DNA of 64,000 nucleotides, from positions 185,322 through 249,321 of the forward strand of contig NZ_KV908324.1 of assembly GCF_001999765.1 (NCBI RefSeq), written 5' to 3'. Each line of letters opens with the position of its first letter. The first letter of the stretch is position 1. A model generated the notes under the pieces. The model saw nothing but the letters and a program-made list of their open reading frames with translations. It had not been told where the DNA came from and made no database searches. The DNA comes from Sinomonas mesophila (lineage in GTDB: Bacteria; Actinomycetota; Actinomycetes; Actinomycetales; Micrococcaceae). Both the position numbers and the translations under genes were made by a program. Of this stretch, positions 35,208 through 43,182 are shown piece after piece.

Positions 35208-36332
35208 GTGACCGTGACCTCTGTTCCCCACGTCCCGACAACGCCGGGTGGCGCTGCCTCTGCACCTCCCCCTGCCCCGGCGGGCTGGCCGCTGCACGAC
35301 GCGTCCGTGCGCGGCTTCGCCTCCGACAACTACTCGGGTGCCCACCCCGAGATCCTCGCCGCCCTCGCCGCCGCGAACGGCGGGCACCAGACCGCCTACG
35401 GCGAGGACCAGTACACCGAGCGGCTCCAGGAGGCCATGAGCGGCCTCTTCGGCGACGGCGTCGAGGCCTTCCCGGTGTTCAACGGCACGGGGGCCAACGT
35501 CCTGTCGCTCCAGTCCCTCCTGCCGCGCTGGGGCGCGGTCGTGTGCGCCGCCACGGCGCACATCAACGTCGACGAGAACGGCGCGCCCGAGCGCGTCGGC
35601 GGCATCAAACTCCTCGCCGTCCCGGCCGCGGATGGGAAGCTCACGCCCGAGCTCATCGACCGCGAGGCGTGGGGCTGGGGGGACGAGCACCGGGCCCAGC
35701 CGCTCGCCGTCTCGATCACGCAGACCACTGAGCTCGGCACGCGGTACAGCGTCGAGGAGGTCCGCGCGATCGCCGAGCACGCGCACTCGCTCGGCATGAG
35801 CGTGCACATGGACGGGGCCCGCCTTGCGAACGCCGTGGTGGGCCTGGGCGTGCCCGTGCGCGAGTTCACGCGGGACGCGGGCGTCGACGTCCTGTCCTTC
35901 GGCGGGACGAAGAACGGCATGCTCTTCGGCGAGTGCGTCGTCGCCCTCAACCCCGACGCGGCGCGCGGCCTGACCTACCTGCGCAAGATGAACATGCAGC
36001 TCGCCTCGAAGATGCGCTTCGTCTCGGCCCAGTTCCTCGCGCTGCTCGAGGACGGTCTGTGGCTGCGCTCGGCCGCCCACGCGAACGCGATGGCGGCCCG
36101 ACTGCGGGCCGCCGTGGAGGGGATCGACGGCGTCGAGCCCACCCAGCCGACCGAGTCCAATGGCGTCTTCGCCATCCTGCCCGAGGGCGTCGCGGACCGG
36201 TTGCGGGGACGATTCCGCTTCTACGACTGGGATCCTGGCCGGCGCGAGGTGCGCTGGATGTGCTCGTTCGACACGACGGAGCAGGACGTGGACGCGTTTG
36301 CAGCCGCGCTGCGCGAGGAACTCGCGCACTAG
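35208..36332 (+). CDS. Threonine aldolase / beta-eliminating lyase family PLP enzyme
   Basis: Fold type I PLP enzyme resembling low-specificity L-threonine aldolase. Conserved parts are RGFASDNYSGAHPEILAAL, TAYGEDQYTERL, NGTGANVLSLQSLL, TAHINVDENGAPE, HMDGARLANAVVGLG (PLP Asp) and SFGGTKNGML (PLP Lys). 374 residues from GTG 35208; a second GTG 6 nt later is equally possible. No Shine-Dalgarno is visible, and CAATACT lies just upstream, so a leaderless start is conceivable. The 3' end is duplicated in a 45-bp tandem array. Confidence 0.85.
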   Translation: MTVTSVPHVPTTPGGAASAPPPAPAGWPLHDASVRGFASDNYSGAHPEILAALAAANGGHQTAYGEDQYTERLQEAMSGLFGDGVEAFPVFNGTGANVLSLQSLLPRWGAVVCAATAHINVDENGAPERVGGIKLLAVPAADGKLTPELIDREAWGWGDEHRAQPLAVSITQTTELGTRYSVEEVRAIAEHAHSLGMSVHMDGARLANAVVGLGVPVREFTRDAGVDVLSFGGTKNGMLFGECVVALNPDAARGLTYLRKMNMQLASKMRFVSAQFLALLEDGLWLRSAAHANAMAARLRAAVEGIDGVEPTQPTESNGVFAILPEGVADRLRGRFRFYDWDPGRREVRWMCSFDTTEQDVDAFAAALREELAH

Positions 36333-36430
36333 CCGCGAGGCTTAGTGTCCAGGCTGCGCGAGGAACTCGCGCACTAGCCGCGAGGCTTAGTGTCCAGGCT
36401 GCGCGAGGAACTCGCGCACTAGCCGTGAGG
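36308..36430. repeat. 45-bp tandem repeat spanning the aldolase stop codon
   Basis: Units begin at 36308, 36353 and 36398 with exact 45-nt period; the third copy diverges near 36424. Each unit holds the last codons of the gene plus TAG, and two palindromes: GCGCGAG-GAA-CTCGCGC and CTAGCCGCGAGGCTTAG. This gives serial hairpins behind the gene that may act in termination. Confidence 0.9.
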
Positions 36431-36484
36431 CGTGCCCGGCGTGCCTTCCCCGGCCGCCGACAGCCCCAAGCGTAATCTGGAAAG

Positions 36485-37078
36485 GTGACCGCATTAGCAC
36501 ACCTGCCTGCGGAATTCTCGGGCGCCCTCCGCTCACTCCGCAGCGCCGCGAGCAGGCCCGAGCTCACACTCCAGGAGATCCCTGCCCCCGCCCGTCTGGC
36601 CCCCTATGCCGTGGCGCTCGAGGCGGAGGTGCCAGACGACGAGGCGGGTGAGCTCGCCACCGGGCGCTTCATCCTCCTGCACGACCCCCAGCCGCCGGCG
36701 GTGTGGGAGGGGACCTTCCGGATCGTGACCTACATCCGTGCCCAGCTCGAACCGGAGATGGGCAACGACTCCCTCCTGGGCTCCGTGGCCTGGACCTGGC
36801 TCGTCGAGGCCCTCGAGAAGCACGGCGCCGGCTACACCGCCGCGGGCGGCACCGCAACGCGCGTCCTGTCGGAGAGCTACGGGACGCTCGCGGGGCGCAG
36901 CGACACGATCGACATCGAGCTGCGCGCCTCGTGGACTCCCACCGGCCCGGCGCTGCGCGAGCACCTCGAGGCATGGTGCGACATGGTGTGCACGTTCGCC
37001 GGCATCCCTCCCCTGCCGGACGGCGTCGCGGCGCTCCCGCGCCGGCGCCGCCCGAGGCCCGCAACGCCCCGGCGGTAA
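36485..37078 (+). CDS. DUF3000 family protein
   Basis: 197 residues matching the actinobacterial DUF3000 family: EFSGALRSLRSAASRPELTL, RFILLHDPQPPAVWEGTFR, LLGSVAWTWLVEAL and ASWTPTGPALREHLEAWCDM. GTG start at 36485. It sits 12 nt before rnd, the usual arrangement in actinobacteria. Function unknown; co-occurrence with RNase D hints at RNA metabolism only by association. Confidence 0.88.
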   Translation: MTALAHLPAEFSGALRSLRSAASRPELTLQEIPAPARLAPYAVALEAEVPDDEAGELATGRFILLHDPQPPAVWEGTFRIVTYIRAQLEPEMGNDSLLGSVAWTWLVEALEKHGAGYTAAGGTATRVLSESYGTLAGRSDTIDIELRASWTPTGPALREHLEAWCDMVCTFAGIPPLPDGVAALPRRRRPRPATPRR

Positions 37079-37090
37079 ACTGGCGGGATC

Positions 37091-38449
37091 ATGACCGCAC
37101 AGCCACAGGACGCAACAGCGCCGGAATCGGAGGGCAGGCCCCTCGTGGGAACGCCCGACACTGACGACCGGCAGCCGACTCACATCACCGTGGAGGGCTT
37201 CGAGGTCCCGGTCCCCGCCGTCATCGGCCTCGACGCACCCCGCGACGGCGTCCCGCTGGTCATCTCGACCCAGGAAGGCCTCGAGCGGGCCGCGGCCGCG
37301 ATCGCCGCGGGGACAGGACCCGCGGGCGTCGACGCCGAGCGCGCCTCCGGCTTCCGGTACGGCCAGCGGGCGTTCCTCGTCCAGATCCGGCGCGAGGGCT
37401 CGGGCACGTGGCTCATCGACCCGGAGCCGTTCAGAGACCTCGGGATCATCCAGGAGGCCCTGCGCGGGGTCGAATGGATCCTGCATGCCTCGACCCAGGA
37501 CCTGCCGTGCCTCGCCGAGCTCGGCATGTGGCCCGACCGGCTGTTCGACACCGAACTCGCCGCGCGCCTCGCCGGGCTGCCGCGCGTCGGGCTCGCGGCC
37601 GTCGTCGAGCACATGCTCGGCTTCGGCCTCGCGAAGGAGCACTCGGCAGCGGACTGGTCCACGCGGCCGCTCCCCGAGCCGTGGCTGCGCTACGCGGCCC
37701 TCGACGTCGAGGTCCTCGTCGAGCTGCGCGAGGAGCTCCTCGAGCTGCTCGCCGACCAGGGCAAGCTCGCGTTCGCCGAGCAGGAGTTCGCCGCGATCCT
37801 CGCGGCCGGCCTGCCCCAGCCCAAGCCCGACCCCTGGCGGCGCACCTCGGGGGTCCACCAGATCCGCGACCGGCGCCAGCTCGCCGCCGTGCGAGAACTC
37901 TGGTTCGAGCGCGACGCCCTCGCCGCCAAACGTGACATCGCCCCCGGCAAGCTCATCCCCGACTCGGCGCTCGTCGCCGTCGCCCGCGCCATGCCGAGCA
38001 CGGTCCCGCAGCTGCTGGGCACGAAGGGCTTCCACGGCCGGGCCGCCCAGCGCGAGGCGCCCAGATGGCTGCGGGCGATCTCCATGGCGCGCCAGCTCGA
38101 CGAGCTCCCGCCGCTGCACCTGCCGAGCACCGCTCCCCCGCCGCCGCGCGTGTGGGAGGACCGCGACCCGGAGGCCGCTGCCCGGCTCAAGACCGCCAGA
38201 GCGCGCGTCGCGGCGATCGCAGAGCGGCTCGGCATGCCGACCGAGAACGTCCTCACCCCCGACCACCTGCGGCGCATCGCGTGGCGCCCGCCATCGACGC
38301 TCGACGCCGACTCGCTCGCCGAGGCGCTCCGGGGGGTCGGGGCGCGAGAGTGGCAGATCGCCCAGGTGCTTCCCGACCTCCTGGGCGCCCTCCTGGACCC
38401 GGAGCCGCTGCCGGTCAGGGCGAAGGGTCCCGCCGCGGACGCGAGATGA
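37091..38449 (+). CDS. rnd: Ribonuclease D-like 3'-5' exonuclease with HRDC domain
   Basis: DEDDy exonuclease. Exo I region GVDAERASGFRYGQRAF (Asp/Glu), Exo II ILHASTQDLPCL (Asp), Exo III YAALDVEVL (Tyr and Asp) lie within residues 75-215, followed by an HRDC-like helical domain (ELWFERDALAAKRDIAPGKLIPD). 452 residues, the long actinobacterial form. RNA substrates here are not known; the family trims tRNA precursors in E. coli. Confidence 0.92.
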   Translation: MTAQPQDATAPESEGRPLVGTPDTDDRQPTHITVEGFEVPVPAVIGLDAPRDGVPLVISTQEGLERAAAAIAAGTGPAGVDAERASGFRYGQRAFLVQIRREGSGTWLIDPEPFRDLGIIQEALRGVEWILHASTQDLPCLAELGMWPDRLFDTELAARLAGLPRVGLAAVVEHMLGFGLAKEHSAADWSTRPLPEPWLRYAALDVEVLVELREELLELLADQGKLAFAEQEFAAILAAGLPQPKPDPWRRTSGVHQIRDRRQLAAVRELWFERDALAAKRDIAPGKLIPDSALVAVARAMPSTVPQLLGTKGFHGRAAQREAPRWLRAISMARQLDELPPLHLPSTAPPPPRVWEDRDPEAAARLKTARARVAAIAERLGMPTENVLTPDHLRRIAWRPPSTLDADSLAEALRGVGAREWQIAQVLPDLLGALLDPEPLPVRAKGPAADAR

Positions 38450-38511
38450 ACGGACCCGAACCACAAGGCCGAGCGGAGGGGCGGGAGGGGAGCCCGGGCA
38501 TTGCCCGCTAA

Positions 38512-38527
38512 GTTACCAGTGAGTAAC
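38512..38527. promoter_or_regulatory. Palindromic operator candidate upstream of fadB
   Basis: GTTACCAGTGAGTAAC, with 5-bp perfect half-sites (GTTAC/GTAAC) spaced by 6 nt, 63 nt before the fadB ATG. The size and position suit a dimeric TetR- or GntR-type repressor of fatty acid degradation; the regulator is not identified. Confidence 0.5.
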
Positions 38528-38590
38528 ATTGGCCGGGACGGCCCGCCCCCTCTGGGCGACCGGAACCCCGACCATCCGAAGGGCGAGTGA

Positions 38591-40783
38591 ATGACCACTG
38601 CATCCGAGTCCATCCCCGCGGCGCAGTCTGCCTCGCGATTCGACGCCTTCGCCGGGCTTGCTGCGCAGGTCCCTGATGAGACAGTCACCCATTCGCCCCT
38701 GACCGAGGTCGTCCTGCCCAGGAGGGAAGGACGAGACGGCAGCAGGCGCGCGACCATCGCCCTCATCACCCTCGACAACGGGCTCGACCACAGGCGGCCC
38801 ACGACGCTCGGGCCGAACACGCTCGTCGAGCTCGGCCGCACGCTCGAAGGCCTCCGGGCCCGCGCCGCCGCGGGCGAGGTCCAGGCCGTCGCCGTGACCG
38901 GCAAGCCGGGCTTCCTCGTCGCGGGCGCCGACCTCTCGACCGTGAGGGCGCTGCGCGACCCCGCGCACGGGGCACAGATGGCCCGCCTCGGCCACGCCGC
39001 CTACGGCCTCCTCGCCGACCTCGGCGTCCCGACGTTCGCGTTCATCAACGGCGTAGCCCTCGGCGGGGGCCTCGAGATCGCCCTCGCGTGCACCTACCGC
39101 ACCGTCTCGGAGGCCGCCGACGGGATCGGGCTGCCCGAGGCGCACCTCGGCCTCATCCCCGGCTGGGGCGGGGTGTGGCGGCTCCCACGGCTCATCGGGC
39201 CCGAGGCCGCCCTGCAGGTCATGATCGACCAGCCGCTCGGCGGCAACCGGACGCTCGGCGGCCGGGAGGCCTTCGGCCTCGGCATCGCGGACGCCCTCTT
39301 CCCGGCGGGGGACTTCCTCGCGCGCTCCCTCGAGTGGGCCGCCGCCGTGCTCGCCGGGGACACCGCCGTCGAACGCCCGCACGCCGTCGAGCCCGCCACG
39401 GATGCCGCGGCGGCCGGTCGGTGGCGGGCCGCCGCGGAGCGGGCCCGGTCGGTCGTCGCCGCCAAGGTCGGCGACGCGGCCCCCGCCCCCGCAGCGCTCC
39501 TGGACGTCTTCGAGGCCGGGACCAGCGCGACGCAGGCCGAGTCGGCCGAGCTCGAGGTCGCCACGCTCACGCGACTCATGCAGTCCCCCGAGTTCCGCGA
39601 CACCGTCTATGCCTTCCTCGACGTCGTCCAAAAGCGCGCCAAGCGCCCCGCCGGCGCGCCGGCGCCATCCCTCGCCCGGCCGGTCGCGAAGGTCGGGATC
39701 ATCGGAGCGGGCCTCATGGCGAGCCAGCTCGCGCTCCTCTTCGCGCGCCGGCTCGGGGTCCCGGTCGTCCTCACCGACCTCGACGAGGACCGGGTCGCGA
39801 GAGGCGTCGGCCACGTCCGGGCCGCGCTGGAACGGCTCGCGGACAAGGGCCGGATGCCCGCCGAGGAGGCGGCGCGGGTGAAGGACCTCGTCTCGGGCTC
39901 GGTCTCGATGGACGCCTTCGAGGGCGCGGGCCTCGTGATCGAGGCAGTGTTCGAAGAGCTCTCGGTGAAGCGGGACGTCCTCGCCCGCGCCGAGGCGGCC
40001 GTCTCGCCCGAGTGCGTGCTCGCGACCAACACGTCGTCGCTGTCGGTCGCCGCGATGGCCGACGGCCTCGCCCACCCCGAGCGCGTCGTCGGCTTCCATT
40101 TCTTCAACCCCGTCGCGGCGATGCCCCTCGTGGAGATTGTCCGGGCGCCCCGGACGGACGACGCCGCCCTCGCCACGGCGTTCGCGCTCGCGAGGGACCT
40201 GAAGAAGACGGCGGTGCTCGTCCGGGACGCCCCGGCGTTCGTCGTCAACCGGATCCTCCTGCGTCTCATGGGCGAGGTCATGGCGGCGTTCGACGAGGGG
40301 ACCCCGGCCGAGGTGGCGGACGGCGCCCTCGGGCCGCTGGGCCTGCCGATGACGCCGTTCGAGCTCGCCGCCCTCGTGGGCCTCCCGGTCGCCCAGCACG
40401 TCGCCGAGTCGCTCCACGCCGCCGTCGGCGAGCGCTTCCACGTCTCGGCGAACCAGCAGGCGCTGATCGACGCGGGCCTGCCAGGGCTCTGGTCCCGGAC
40501 CGCGGGCGGCGGGCACGAGGTCCGAGCCTCGACCCTCGCCCTCCTGAGCCGCGGCAACGCGCCGTCGACGTCCGAGCAGGTCCTGACCCGCTGCCAGGAC
40601 GCGCTCGCCGAGGAGATCGGCCTCATCCTCGCCGAGGGGGTCGTGGCGGGCCCCGAGGACGTGGACCTGTGCATGATCCTCGGGGCGGGGTGGCCGCTGC
40701 ACCTCGGCGGCATCACGCCCTACCTCGACCGCGTCGGCGCCTCCCAGCGCGTCAACGGGCGCGCGTTCCACGCGCGGGGCTGA
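38591..40783 (+). CDS. fadB: Fatty acid oxidation multifunctional protein (enoyl-CoA hydratase / 3-hydroxyacyl-CoA dehydrogenase)
   Basis: Beta-oxidation enzyme of 730 residues. The N-terminal crotonase domain has FLVAGADLSTVRAL and INGVALGGGLEIALACTYR with GLPEAHLGLIPGWGG (catalytic Glu pair). The C-terminal NAD domain has VGIIGAGLMASQLALLF, ATNTSSLSV, VGFHFFNPVAAMPLVEIV (catalytic His) and APAFVVNRIL. The GxGxxG loop ends in Ala instead of Gly (GAGLMA). A thiolase gene usually next to it is absent. ATG at 38591. Confidence 0.94.
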   Translation: MTTASESIPAAQSASRFDAFAGLAAQVPDETVTHSPLTEVVLPRREGRDGSRRATIALITLDNGLDHRRPTTLGPNTLVELGRTLEGLRARAAAGEVQAVAVTGKPGFLVAGADLSTVRALRDPAHGAQMARLGHAAYGLLADLGVPTFAFINGVALGGGLEIALACTYRTVSEAADGIGLPEAHLGLIPGWGGVWRLPRLIGPEAALQVMIDQPLGGNRTLGGREAFGLGIADALFPAGDFLARSLEWAAAVLAGDTAVERPHAVEPATDAAAAGRWRAAAERARSVVAAKVGDAAPAPAALLDVFEAGTSATQAESAELEVATLTRLMQSPEFRDTVYAFLDVVQKRAKRPAGAPAPSLARPVAKVGIIGAGLMASQLALLFARRLGVPVVLTDLDEDRVARGVGHVRAALERLADKGRMPAEEAARVKDLVSGSVSMDAFEGAGLVIEAVFEELSVKRDVLARAEAAVSPECVLATNTSSLSVAAMADGLAHPERVVGFHFFNPVAAMPLVEIVRAPRTDDAALATAFALARDLKKTAVLVRDAPAFVVNRILLRLMGEVMAAFDEGTPAEVADGALGPLGLPMTPFELAALVGLPVAQHVAESLHAAVGERFHVSANQQALIDAGLPGLWSRTAGGGHEVRASTLALLSRGNAPSTSEQVLTRCQDALAEEIGLILAEGVVAGPEDVDLCMILGAGWPLHLGGITPYLDRVGASQRVNGRAFHARG

Positions 40784-40803
40784 CCCGGGGCCCGGCCCCC
40801 GCG

Positions 40804-41418
40804 TCAGTCCCCTCCGAACCCCTCGCGGAGGAACTGCGCGAGGGCCGGGCCCAGCCCGTCGATGGCCTCGGCCTCGCCGCCGAGGGGGAAGCTCAGCGCG
40901 CCGGCCCATGCGCTGCGCACGAGCGCGCCGTCGTGCGCCCAGTGCGAGGCGGTGCGCAGGCCGCCGGCCACGACGTCGAGCCGCTCGGCCGCGAGACTCC
41001 TCCCGTCGGGGAGCTCGACTGTCTCGGTGCCGGCGCGCCGGACCTCGGCCGGCGCGGGGGGCTCCTCGGGGCAGGCATCGTCGACGCGCCGGTAGGCTGC
41101 GCGCTGCCGCGACGAGGCGGCAAGCCGCGCGACGAGCAGATGCTCCCCCGCCGCCGGGAGCGTGTCGACGCCGAGCCCCGCCTCCTCGCGCCGGGCCCCG
41201 GAGCGGAGGCCGCCGGGCTCCTGGCGGTAGCGGAAGGCGTGCCACGTGTCGCCGTCCTTGCTGAGCCGGATGAGGGACTCGCTTCCGAAGGGCGAGCCGA
41301 AGCCATCCTCGAACCCGACCCGCGTGACGAGGACGTCGCCGTCGAAGGCCCGCAGCACGGCGCCGCGCCGCTCCCCGGCAACCCAGAAGCCTTCCCAGCG
41401 TTCCCACGCCGCCTCCAC
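40804..41418 (-). CDS. Conserved hypothetical protein
   Basis: 204 residues, soluble, GTG start at 41418 with GGAGGAGGGG upstream, which supports expression. Two beta-rich halves are suggested: FWVAGERRGAVLRAFDGDVLVTRV... early, and a later ETVELPDGRSLAAERLDVVAGGLRTASHW stretch. No family recognised. It is convergent with fadB (20-nt gap) and lies just downstream of the ECF ATPase gene on the same strand. Confidence 0.7.
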   Translation of the reverse strand: MEAAWERWEGFWVAGERRGAVLRAFDGDVLVTRVGFEDGFGSPFGSESLIRLSKDGDTWHAFRYRQEPGGLRSGARREEAGLGVDTLPAAGEHLLVARLAASSRQRAAYRRVDDACPEEPPAPAEVRRAGTETVELPDGRSLAAERLDVVAGGLRTASHWAHDGALVRSAWAGALSFPLGGEAEAIDGLGPALAQFLREGFGGD

Positions 41419-41469
41419 GATCCCCTCCTCCGGGCCCCGCCGCGCGTGGGGGTGCCACAGCGATTGACC

Positions 41470-43182
41470 CTACCGGATGGGCCCGGACTCCACGCGCGTG
41501 AGGCGCCCGGACTCGAGCGTGAGCACGCGGTGGGCGATCCGTTGCGCCCAGGGCAGCGCGTGGGTCGTCAGGACGATGGCGGCGCCCTCCGTGGCGGCGT
41601 GTGCCACCGCCGCCTCGAGCAGCCGCAGGCCCGGGCGGTCGAGCCCGGCGGTCGGCTCGTCGAGGAGCAGGACGCGGGGGCGGCGGGCGAGGACCGTCGC
41701 GAGCGCGAGCAGGCGCTGCCGGGCCGCTGGGAGCTCGTACGGGTGTGCGCCAGCCTCGTCGGCGAGCCCGACGGCGGCAAGGGCCTCGAGCGCGCGGGCG
41801 CGGGCGGCGTCGCGGGAGAGGCCGAGGCGGCCCAGGCCGAACGTGACCTCGGCGAGGGCCGTGCGCTCCAAGAGCTGGTCCCGCGGGTCCTGGAACAGGG
41901 TGCCGGCGTGCGCGGCGACGGCCCCCGCGGGCAGCCCGGCGATGTCGCGGCCAGCGATCCTGACTGTCCCGGCGTCGGGGCGCAGGAGGCCGGCGAGGGT
42001 GCGCAGGGCCGTCGACTTCCCGGCCCCGTTCGGGCCCGTGAGGGCCACGACCTCCCCCGGCCGCACGGCCAGGGAGGCGCCGTCGAGGACCGCCCGCACG
42101 GAGTGCTGGGCCCGTCCGGGTGGCCTCCGCAGGCCGCGGCGGCGCGGGCGGGAGCCGCCGTCGCGCTCCGGGTAGGCGAAGCGCACGGCCTCGAGCTCGG
42201 CGAATGGCTCCCCGCCCGCGGGACGGGCGGCAGGCGTGCCATCGGTCCCCGCCGGTGCGTCCCGGTTCTGCCCGGCCCGGTTCTGCCCGGCCCGGTTCTG
42301 CCCGGGCGGCTCGGCTGCGGCGTCGGACTCGCGGATGGCGGGCCCGTCGGACCCGCCGTCCCCGGGGTCCCGGGGCAGGACGCCCGAGCTCGCGAAGGCA
42401 CGGGAGACCAGGACCTCGCCCGGGGGTCCAGAGGCGACCGCCGTCCCGCCGCCGAGCACGAGCATGTGCCGTGCCCGCCGCGCGAGCGCCCCCGCGCACG
42501 CGCCGAAGACCGCGACGGCGGTGCCGGCGGCGAGGGCGCCGTCCACGACGGCGGCCAGGGCCGCGAGGCCGGCGGCATCGAGGGACGCCTCGGGGTCATC
42601 GAGGAGCAGGACCCCGGGCCGGTCCACGAGCGCGCAGCCGATCGCGAGCCGGCGCTGCTCGCCGCCCGAGAGGCGCTGCGGGCTCCGCCCGAGGAGGTCC
42701 GCGAGGCCCGCCGCATCGGCCGCGTCCGCCACGCGCGCGCGCATCTCGGGGCGGGGGACGCCGCGCTGCTCGAGCGAGAAGGCGAGCTCCTCCCCCACGG
42801 TGGGCGCGGCACCCGTGAGGAGGTCGGCGGCGCGCTGCGGGACGTAGGCGACATGTGCGCCCCAGGCGCCGAGCCGGAGCCGTGGATCGTCGGGGCCGCC
42901 CCTGAAGGCCAGCGCGCCGGCCGCGCCCGAGGCCGCGAGCTCGAGGCTCCCCTCGAGCCGCCCGTGCCCGCCCGCCAGGGCCCAGCCCGCGAGGATCTTC
43001 GCGAGCGTCGACGTCCCGCTGCCCGACGCGCCGAGAACTGCGGTCAGCGTCCCCGGCCACAGCGCGAGCCGGAGGTCGCGCAGCACGGCCGGCCCGCCGT
43101 CGTCGTACGCGAAGCGCCGCACGTGCGCCGAGAGCGCGGGCTGGCCCGCGCCGCCCGCATCGGCTGAGGCCTGTCCGCTCAC
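41470..43182 (-). CDS. Fused double ATPase of an ECF-type ABC transporter
   Basis: 570 residues with two ABC domains in one chain (EcfA1-EcfA2 fusion). NBD1 (about 20-260) has a Walker A GASGSGTST in which Thr57 replaces the essential Lys, a Walker B ending LLLDD (Asp for the catalytic Glu), no H-loop His, but an intact LSGGE at 171-175. NBD2 (about 330-570) has GPNGAGKST, LLLDEPT and TTHALP intact, but its signature is degenerate (ELPAARQ, 483-489). The linker carries GQNRA repeats. So one composite site is canonical and one dead-looking. Overlaps ecfT by 4 nt. Confidence 0.9.
   Translation of the reverse strand: MSGQASADAGGAGQPALSAHVRRFAYDDGGPAVLRDLRLALWPGTLTAVLGASGSGTSTLAKILAGWALAGGHGRLEGSLELAASGAAGALAFRGGPDDPRLRLGAWGAHVAYVPQRAADLLTGAAPTVGEELAFSLEQRGVPRPEMRARVADAADAAGLADLLGRSPQRLSGGEQRRLAIGCALVDRPGVLLLDDPEASLDAAGLAALAAVVDGALAAGTAVAVFGACAGALARRARHMLVLGGGTAVASGPPGEVLVSRAFASSGVLPRDPGDGGSDGPAIRESDAAAEPPGQNRAGQNRAGQNRDAPAGTDGTPAARPAGGEPFAELEAVRFAYPERDGGSRPRRRGLRRPPGRAQHSVRAVLDGASLAVRPGEVVALTGPNGAGKSTALRTLAGLLRPDAGTVRIAGRDIAGLPAGAVAAHAGTLFQDPRDQLLERTALAEVTFGLGRLGLSRDAARARALEALAAVGLADEAGAHPYELPAARQRLLALATVLARRPRVLLLDEPTAGLDRPGLRLLEAAVAHAATEGAAIVLTTHALPWAQRIAHRVLTLESGRLTRVESGPIR
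42261..42305. repeat. 15-bp tandem repeat in ECF ATPase linker
   Basis: Three perfect copies of CCCGGTTCTGCCCGG, in frame, encoding repeated GQNRA on the minus strand between the two ATPase domains. Confidence 0.9.

Noticed and set aside
36353-36420. Mini-ORFs MSRLREELAH in the downstream 45-bp repeat copies
   Set aside because: They are by-products of duplicating the gene end; no Shine-Dalgarno and only ten codons.
38512-38527. Assignment of the fadB dyad to a named regulator such as KstR
   Set aside because: The half-sites GTTAC/GTAAC do not fit the KstR-type consensus as I recall it; no named regulator can be supported.
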